Positions 33,634 to 37,943 of a stretch of DNA of 37,943 bases are shown one piece after another; the stretch's first letter is position 1, and each line of letters opens with the position of its first letter. Source of the DNA: Candidatus Poribacteria bacterium. Its GTDB lineage: Bacteria > Poribacteria > WGA-4E > WGA-3G. The notes below the pieces were generated by a model. It was not told the origin of the DNA, made no database searches, and saw only the letters and a program-made list of their open reading frames with translations. The translations under genes and the position numbers were made by a program. The stretch spans positions 1 through 37,943 of the forward strand of contig JAJECK010000013.1 in the NCBI GenBank assembly GCA_022822085.1, in the 5' to 3' direction.

Positions 33634-33781
33634 AATGTAAACATATTGTGTTGTTTTCATGAATTGGTTCTCCTGTTTTGTAAAGTTAATTTTGCCCTTC
33701 TTGTCAGTTTTCAATCACAACAGATTATTGATGGAGGATTGGATATGTTATCTTCCACCTCTCCATATTTTTAGATGAGCG

Positions 33782-34258
33782 TTACTTCCGTATCAACATC
33801 TTGCGTGTAGCAGAAAAATTACCTGCCTTGAGTGTGTAGAAGGACACACCACTTGCCACAGAAATTAGTTCTTCGCTTTCAAATCTGCCCAAATGGTAGT
33901 CAGTTTATCACGAGCAGAGACTAAACCTCTCAACCGAACAGTCGCTAACTGCTCGCGAACACCTGCATGCGATACATCCTCAATCCGATAATAGTAGACG
34001 GTATTCGGTTGAGCGATATCATCTGTCCATGTATACTCGTTGCGTTCCCCTGTTGTACCTGCACCTTGAATCATTGTTGCGTTGACGACCTTGAATTCAC
34101 CATCCTTTGTTTCGCTGCGGTAAATGTGTAGAAATACACACCACTTGCCACTCTTTCACCGAATGCATTTTTACCATCCCAATAGGCTGTACGGCTGCAA
34201 TTCTCATAGATACCCGTAGTTCAGATGTCCAAGTGCCAATGTCCTAACGACTACGCCA
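33782..34258 (-). pseudogene. Decayed C-terminal modules (FlgD-like Ig sorting domain) behind the protease gene
   Basis: Starting right after the stop of the gene at 34260, the minus strand reads NGVVVRTLALGHLN, then, after a frameshift near 34220, TTGIYENCSRTAYWDG and KNAFGERVASGVYFYT. A second frameshift (near 34120) leads to KDGEFKVVNATMIQGAG, then NTVYYYRIEDVSHAGV and RLRGLVSA, to a stop at 33865. A third piece reads SVASGVSFYTLKAGNFSATR and KMLIRK, ending at TAA 33784-33782. The WDGxNxxGxxVASGVYFY...ATRKMLIRK pattern is the FlgD-like Ig fold that often ends secreted proteins of this kind. Two near-identical 27-bp stretches encode the VASGV.FYT part (34125-34151 and 33833-33859, 25/27), so the locus may be a recombination scar between duplicated modules. 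Confidence 0.7.
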
Positions 34259-34259
34259 T

Positions 34260-36491
34260 TTAAGGTGCGGGAACACTTGTGTCGAATGCCCCAGCAACGA
34301 GAACGAGGTCTTGGATATTAACAAGTCCATCACCATTGACATCCGCATCATTCTGTCCTCTCTGTCCAAAATTTGAAGCGACTAACACCAGATCCTGGAT
34401 GTTTATTACACCGTCGGTATTCACATCAAGATGTTCAGGGAAAGTGTCGCTGGTAGCAGCGGATAATACTGTATATTTCGCGTCAGATGCAAACCCAAAA
34501 TAACCGGTAAAACCCAGACCTATTAAGCGATTATCAACTGCTACTAACAGAACGTTTCTGCCCTTTTCCAGCGTAACATCAAAAACGCTCTGGTAACCTC
34601 TGCAAGCACGTGCAACGAGTGCTTGATGAATCAGCTTCCCGTTAAGCCAAATCTTGACAGCATCATCACTACCTACAAACATTCTTGTTTGCTGTTGTTC
34701 AGGAGCCTCTAAGACGATTGAACCGTAGACGGTAACGGCACCTTTTTTCCATCCAAGGCTATCTATCATTTCATTTATGTTATTGGCACGATCAGAGATT
34801 TTGTATGATGTCCAGCGACTGTTGCCAACAGCCAGTCCCTCCTTTGCCCCGTTGGTTGCCACCTTTAATTCTGTCGTCTCACCGTTGCTTGCGATTGCCA
34901 AAAAATCTATATCCTCCTGGAGTGCTGCTACTGGTACTGTCACCCATAACCAGGGTCCTGTTATTTTTGGACCTCCTCTTGGGAATCCAGGATTCATGCC
35001 CCAAGAGATGACTGTATTTTCACTTAATCCATCTAAAGACGATATATCAGAGATCAAATTCGCTTCAAGGTCAAAATATATACAGTTGATTAATTCTGCA
35101 AGTGGAGATACATCCGAGATGTTATTGTAGCTTAGATATAAATGGGTTAGTTGTGTTAGTTCTGCCAGGGGAGATACATCCGAGATGTTATTGCGCTCAA
35201 GCAACAACTGCGTTAGTTGTGTTAGTTCTGCAAGTGGAGATATATCTGAGATGTTATTCTTTCCTGCAATCTGTAAAAACGTCAGTTTTGTAAGTTTTGA
35301 AAGCTTTGATAAATCTGAGATTATTCCATTACCACGAATTTGCAATGTCTTAAGAGCGTGAACATGCTCAAGACCTGTGAAGTCTATTATCTCAGTGGTA
35401 ATATGAAGCTCCAACAAAGGCAGCGTGTTGCGTTTTGTCAGCGGCACGTCGGGAGAAAGATCGAGGCGTTCCCGTACTAACGCATCTAAATTTCGGTCTG
35501 GTATGGAAAAAACTTTATCAATCGATAGTAAGAGATCGACATCAATCGGATAATTCGGTGATCTTACAATATTCCCATGCCCATCCATAACATTAAGTGC
35601 TACATACTCATGTTCCGGTGTCAAGGCAGTTGTGACAAATTCGACAGTGTGGTGTGTACCTCCATCTAATACTTTACAGTCGATTAAGCCAAAATTGCCA
35701 CTTAGTACCAACAATTGCACTTGATGTAGTCCGTCAAGATCGGATATTTCGAATCGAAGGCGAATAGCATTGCTGGAAGAAGAAACAGTCGGGTAAAATA
35801 CCTTAATATTGGTAGGTTTATTAGATGCAAGTAAAGGTCGATTAAAGGCATGGTGGGCATCCAGCCATTCAGCAGTGCAGAAAGACCCTATCATTGGATC
35901 AGTAGTGTATATGTCTACCCCAAGTTCTAAATTCTTGCGGTAATCATGCAGCAATCCAAAAGCGTGCCCGAGTTCATGAGCAGTTACAGCAATGCCGAAA
36001 TCCTCCTCAAGATGTTTTCCAAAAGGGATCAACGCCTGTCTTCCAAGAACATCCGCTTGTCCATATCTACCACTCCGACCATCAAGGTATTCGTTACTCA
36101 TATCTATTACAGTGAGATAGATATTCCTTGATAGATCAAAGCGCGGCTCAATTTCAAGCCAGACGTCCCATGTTGATGATAAACTACTATAATGTTTATC
36201 CGTGAACTGACCAATAACGTGATGTACTACTAAATCTCCGGACGCATCTGTTTCACACTGAAAGGTTTTTCTCTCAAAACCGTGGAATTCCATCATATCC
36301 GCGTAAAACTGCTGCACATCTTTCATTAACGTATCCAATTTAGCGTCTATGTCTGGTTGAGGTTCTACATCATTGGGAAGAAAGTAAATAAGACGGACTA
36401 TAGGACTCTCTTGCTGTTGTGCTTGAGCAAATTTTGGAATCCAAAAACTTAATAGGAAAACTAAGACAATAAACAAACTTCGGAATTTCAT
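34260..36491 (-). CDS. Secreted metalloprotease with LRR, carbohydrate-binding-like and dockerin domains
   Basis: The 743-residue protein has a signal peptide ending at about FAQA (24). Its metalloprotease domain carries H172-E-L-G-H176-AFGL-L-H182-D183, a full HExxHxxGxxHD metzincin site, with DPMIGSF (M200) a possible Met-turn. A beta-rich region spans about 225-330. Leucine-rich repeats at about 357-490 are internalin-like, 22 residues each (NNISDVSPLAELTQLTHLYL). Next is a region with ..MFVGSDDAVKIWLNGKLIH (about 603-622), typical of PA14/NPCBM-like ligand-binding modules. Two dockerin/EF-hand repeats close the protein (DVNTDGVINIQDLVLVASNF and DVNGDGLVNIQDLVLVAGAF). AAAGGAG lies 6-7 nt before the ATG. 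The usual C-terminal sorting module is missing and survives only as broken fragments downstream. The likely role is extracellular degradation of, or binding to, matrix material. Confidence 0.85.
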   Translation of the reverse strand: MKFRSLFIVLVFLLSFWIPKFAQAQQQESPIVRLIYFLPNDVEPQPDIDAKLDTLMKDVQQFYADMMEFHGFERKTFQCETDASGDLVVHHVIGQFTDKHYSSLSSTWDVWLEIEPRFDLSRNIYLTVIDMSNEYLDGRSGRYGQADVLGRQALIPFGKHLEEDFGIAVTAHELGHAFGLLHDYRKNLELGVDIYTTDPMIGSFCTAEWLDAHHAFNRPLLASNKPTNIKVFYPTVSSSSNAIRLRFEISDLDGLHQVQLLVLSGNFGLIDCKVLDGGTHHTVEFVTTALTPEHEYVALNVMDGHGNIVRSPNYPIDVDLLLSIDKVFSIPDRNLDALVRERLDLSPDVPLTKRNTLPLLELHITTEIIDFTGLEHVHALKTLQIRGNGIISDLSKLSKLTKLTFLQIAGKNNISDISPLAELTQLTQLLLERNNISDVSPLAELTQLTHLYLSYNNISDVSPLAELINCIYFDLEANLISDISSLDGLSENTVISWGMNPGFPRGGPKITGPWLWVTVPVAALQEDIDFLAIASNGETTELKVATNGAKEGLAVGNSRWTSYKISDRANNINEMIDSLGWKKGAVTVYGSIVLEAPEQQQTRMFVGSDDAVKIWLNGKLIHQALVARACRGYQSVFDVTLEKGRNVLLVAVDNRLIGLGFTGYFGFASDAKYTVLSAATSDTFPEHLDVNTDGVINIQDLVLVASNFGQRGQNDADVNGDGLVNIQDLVLVAGAFDTSVPAP
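35090..35275 (-). repeat. 66-bp in-frame tandem repeats encoding LRR units
   Basis: TTAGTTCTGC.AG.GGAGATA.ATC.GAGATGTTATT recurs about every 66 bp (three units, with only a few differences). Each repeat corresponds to one 22-residue leucine-rich repeat of the protease-LRR protein. The nucleotide identity suggests recent expansion. Confidence 0.75.
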
Positions 36492-36574
36492 AATTATCTC
36501 CTTTCTAAATAAATTATTGTAAAATCTATAATTACTTTCGGAATAAGTCGTTTTGGACTTGATAAATTTTCATT

Positions 36575-37383
36575 TTACCCGGACTCCATACTCTCTGTGA
36601 GAAACTTTGCAAAGATGTTCGTTCCTCTGTAGTTGTACTTGTAGCACGCCTCTGCAAGATACAGTGGCGTGTAACCTGTTGAGTAATGATGATGTGAGCC
36701 ATACCAGGCACGCTTGACAAAAGACCAGAACCCTTCCATTGTGTTGGTATGTATCCCATCAGCTTCCCACTGTTCACTCCGATTGATTGTTTCATGTTCC
36801 ATCTCTTTACCGATGGCGTTGTAACCTCTAAACTGGTCGGTATAGAGTTTAGCGTCTTCGGTATTGACAACTCTTTTTATGAACTCAGTGATTGTCTCAC
36901 CAGCAATATCCGAAACGAGTTCTGCTACGACTTTCCCACCACGTGCAACAGCACCAATAACAGCATCTTTCGCAGTGCCCCGTCCACGCGGACGGGGTTC
37001 ACCTTCTTCTTTGTCATAGTTTTTCTACTGCTGCCACCGATATAGGTTTCATCTGCTTCAACGATACCTTGTAGCAACACGTTATCCTTACCCATTTCAG
37101 CACGTATACACATCATCATGCGCCAAGCTGCCCTTTGTTTCAATCCTAAATCGCGTGCAAGCTAACAACTTGAGAGACTTTTCTTTGCGTTTGCCATCAA
37201 TGCGATCGCCAGAAACCATTTCTGAAGTGCTATCTTCGTTCCAGCAAACATTGTCCCGGCCGTAACCTTGAAAGTGCTATGACAATCGTGGCAATTCCAG
37301 CGTCCGATACGCCCTGTAGCCGTTTCATTGCGCTTATTGACGAACTCATAGCGAGTACGATTTAAGAATCGTTGAAAGTCACA
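36575..37383 (-). pseudogene. Broken IS1595-type transposase
   Basis: Read from the right, the frame gives RFLNRTRYEFVNKRN, WNCHDCHSTFKVTAGTMFAG (second half of a zinc ribbon; the first CxxC is lost), KIALQKWFLAIALMANAKKS, then an in-frame TAG at 37164-37162. It continues as LARDLGLKQRAAWRMM and EADETYIGG. A 1-nt deletion near 37017 shifts the frame to EGEPRPRGRGTAKDAVIGAV, LYTDQFRGYN, GIHTNTMEGFWSFVKRAWYG and a stop at 36575. The DDE-type motifs and the HTNxxEGFWSxxKR signature are those of the IS1595 family. With the N-terminus missing, a stop codon and a frameshift, it cannot encode an active transposase. Confidence 0.85.
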
Positions 37384-37384
37384 C

Positions 37385-37943
37385 GAAAGTTAATCATAGA
37401 ACCTGCTAAATATCGAAACCCTAAACGAGTTTCTTTGAGTTTATCGTAACTAAGGGCGAGTTTCCGGTAGGTGTCTTGCCAGCCGAATGTGCGCTCCACT
37501 TTAAATCTCTCTTTGTAGAGATTTTTCTTAAACCAACGGAACTTGCGAGCAATAGCAATAGGTTCTTTAGTGTTCCGTTGTTCGGATAGATCACTGGGGT
37601 CAGACCTTGTTCTTTGATAAGCTTGTGATTCACCTTGGAATCAAAACCAGCATCCAGCGTTAGAACGGAACTCTCAAGGTCCATGCCAATACGATTGCTG
37701 AAGGAGATGAATTCGGTCAATGCCTCGGGCAAAAGCGTTGTGTCATGGTGGTTCACTGATTTGAGGATTATTGGACCAATGATAAACCCTTTATTGTCCG
37801 TTATAGTCAACTCTTTTTCACCTTTTTGATGTTTATGACCCGAATACCCTAAATCGTCACCCCTTTTTTGGCAACGGTGTTTGAACCATCGCCATGCAAA
37901 CAAGAGGTGTCAAGTTGATCGCTTTCAAGAAGATGTTCAACAG
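37385..37943 (-). pseudogene. Broken IS4/IS5-type DDE transposase (runs off the right edge)
   Basis: From the right edge the frame reads LDTSCLHGDGSNTVAKK, shifts at an A6-G4 run (about 37854-37863), then GGDDLGYSGHKHQKGEKELT and SVLTLDAGFDSK. It shifts again near 37570 to EPIAIARKFRWFKKNLYKER and FKVERTFGWQDTYRKLALSY, ending SMINFRV near 37385. The Asp of HGDGS, the Asp of TLDAGF and the Glu of VERTFGW fit a DDE catalytic triad of the IS4/IS5 superfamily (DDE_Tnp_1 type). It abuts the truncated N-terminus of the IS1595-type remnant, so one element probably interrupted or recombined with the other. Confidence 0.75.

Larger units (their letters stand above)
32693..33781. other. 1.1-kb gap with several repeat families
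   Basis: It contains the 131-bp element at 32752-32882, the inverted repeat 33126-33205, palindromes around 33270-33300, the 60-bp repeat at 33440-33495 and an inverted repeat at 33555-33633. Open frames on either strand here are translations of these repeats. No gene is supported. Confidence 0.65.

Noticed and set aside
37850-37866. Programmed -1 frameshift site in the IS4/IS5-type transposase (A6-G4 run)
   Set aside because: A second, unrelated frameshift near 37570 shows the gene is decayed. The run is also a poor match to a classic X-XXY-YYZ slippery site in this frame.

Overview
The window reads as a piece of a Gram-negative-type bacterial chromosome. It has lipoproteins, a Wza-type export protein with a Wzc-type tyrosine kinase, and periplasmic-binding-protein transport genes. 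Several features fit Candidatus Poribacteria or a close relative: secreted proteins with a C-terminal dockerin pair followed by FlgD-like 'WDGKN..G..VASGVYFYT...ATRKMLIRK' remains, a phytanoyl-CoA-dioxygenase-family protein, a DUF6785-type membrane protein, and sugar-acid catabolic genes set in dense palindromic repeats. The taxonomic placement is inference from gene style; no rRNA, tRNA or marker gene lies in the window.

Layout. 1-1351: a possible transposase tail, dispersed repeats, and a compact promoter-to-terminator unit (about 426-780) that holds a 42-codon ORF running into a 16-C tract. 1352-5859 (+): a three-gene envelope operon: a small Cys-rich membrane protein, a membrane-anchored TPR-like protein, and a secreted metzincin-like protease with three Ig-like repeats. 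5860-8096: a CDP-alcohol phosphatidyltransferase inside a repeat-rich zone. 8097-14671 (+): a PhyH-type dioxygenase, an Npt-like transporter, a lipoprotein, and LivK/LivH/LivM without the ATPases. 14680-17140 (-): a BatA/BatB-like VWA protein and a DegT-type aminotransferase. 17520-19447 (+): two overlapping BMP-type ABC permease genes, again without ATPase or binding protein. 19468-23118 (-): a BY-kinase and a Wza-like exporter. 23508-28373 (-): a putative Zn-peptidase lipoprotein, a DUF6785-type membrane protein and a PQQ-type beta-propeller. 28792-30417 (+): an unknown polytopic membrane protein. 30440-32692 (-): a Gfo/Idh oxidoreductase and an enolase-superfamily sugar-acid dehydratase. 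33782-36491 (-): a secreted metalloprotease with LRR and dockerin domains, followed by decayed pieces of its usual C-terminal module. 36575-37943 (-): two broken transposase genes of different families.

The genes form small sets rather than one pathway: uptake (Liv and BMP permeases, Npt-like carrier), sugar-acid catabolism (dehydratase and dehydrogenase), capsule or EPS export (Wza and Wzc), and several secreted or surface-anchored metalloproteases. The most distinctive signal is the non-coding fraction. At least four families of short palindromic or MITE-like repeats recur across the intergenic gaps. Some have clear terminal inverted repeats, one has a 5-bp target duplication, one shows compensatory stem changes, and one appears to supply part of a promoter. 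I found no CRISPR array, retron, diversity-generating retroelement or recognisable defence system. All calls come from reading the sequence; no database search was possible.
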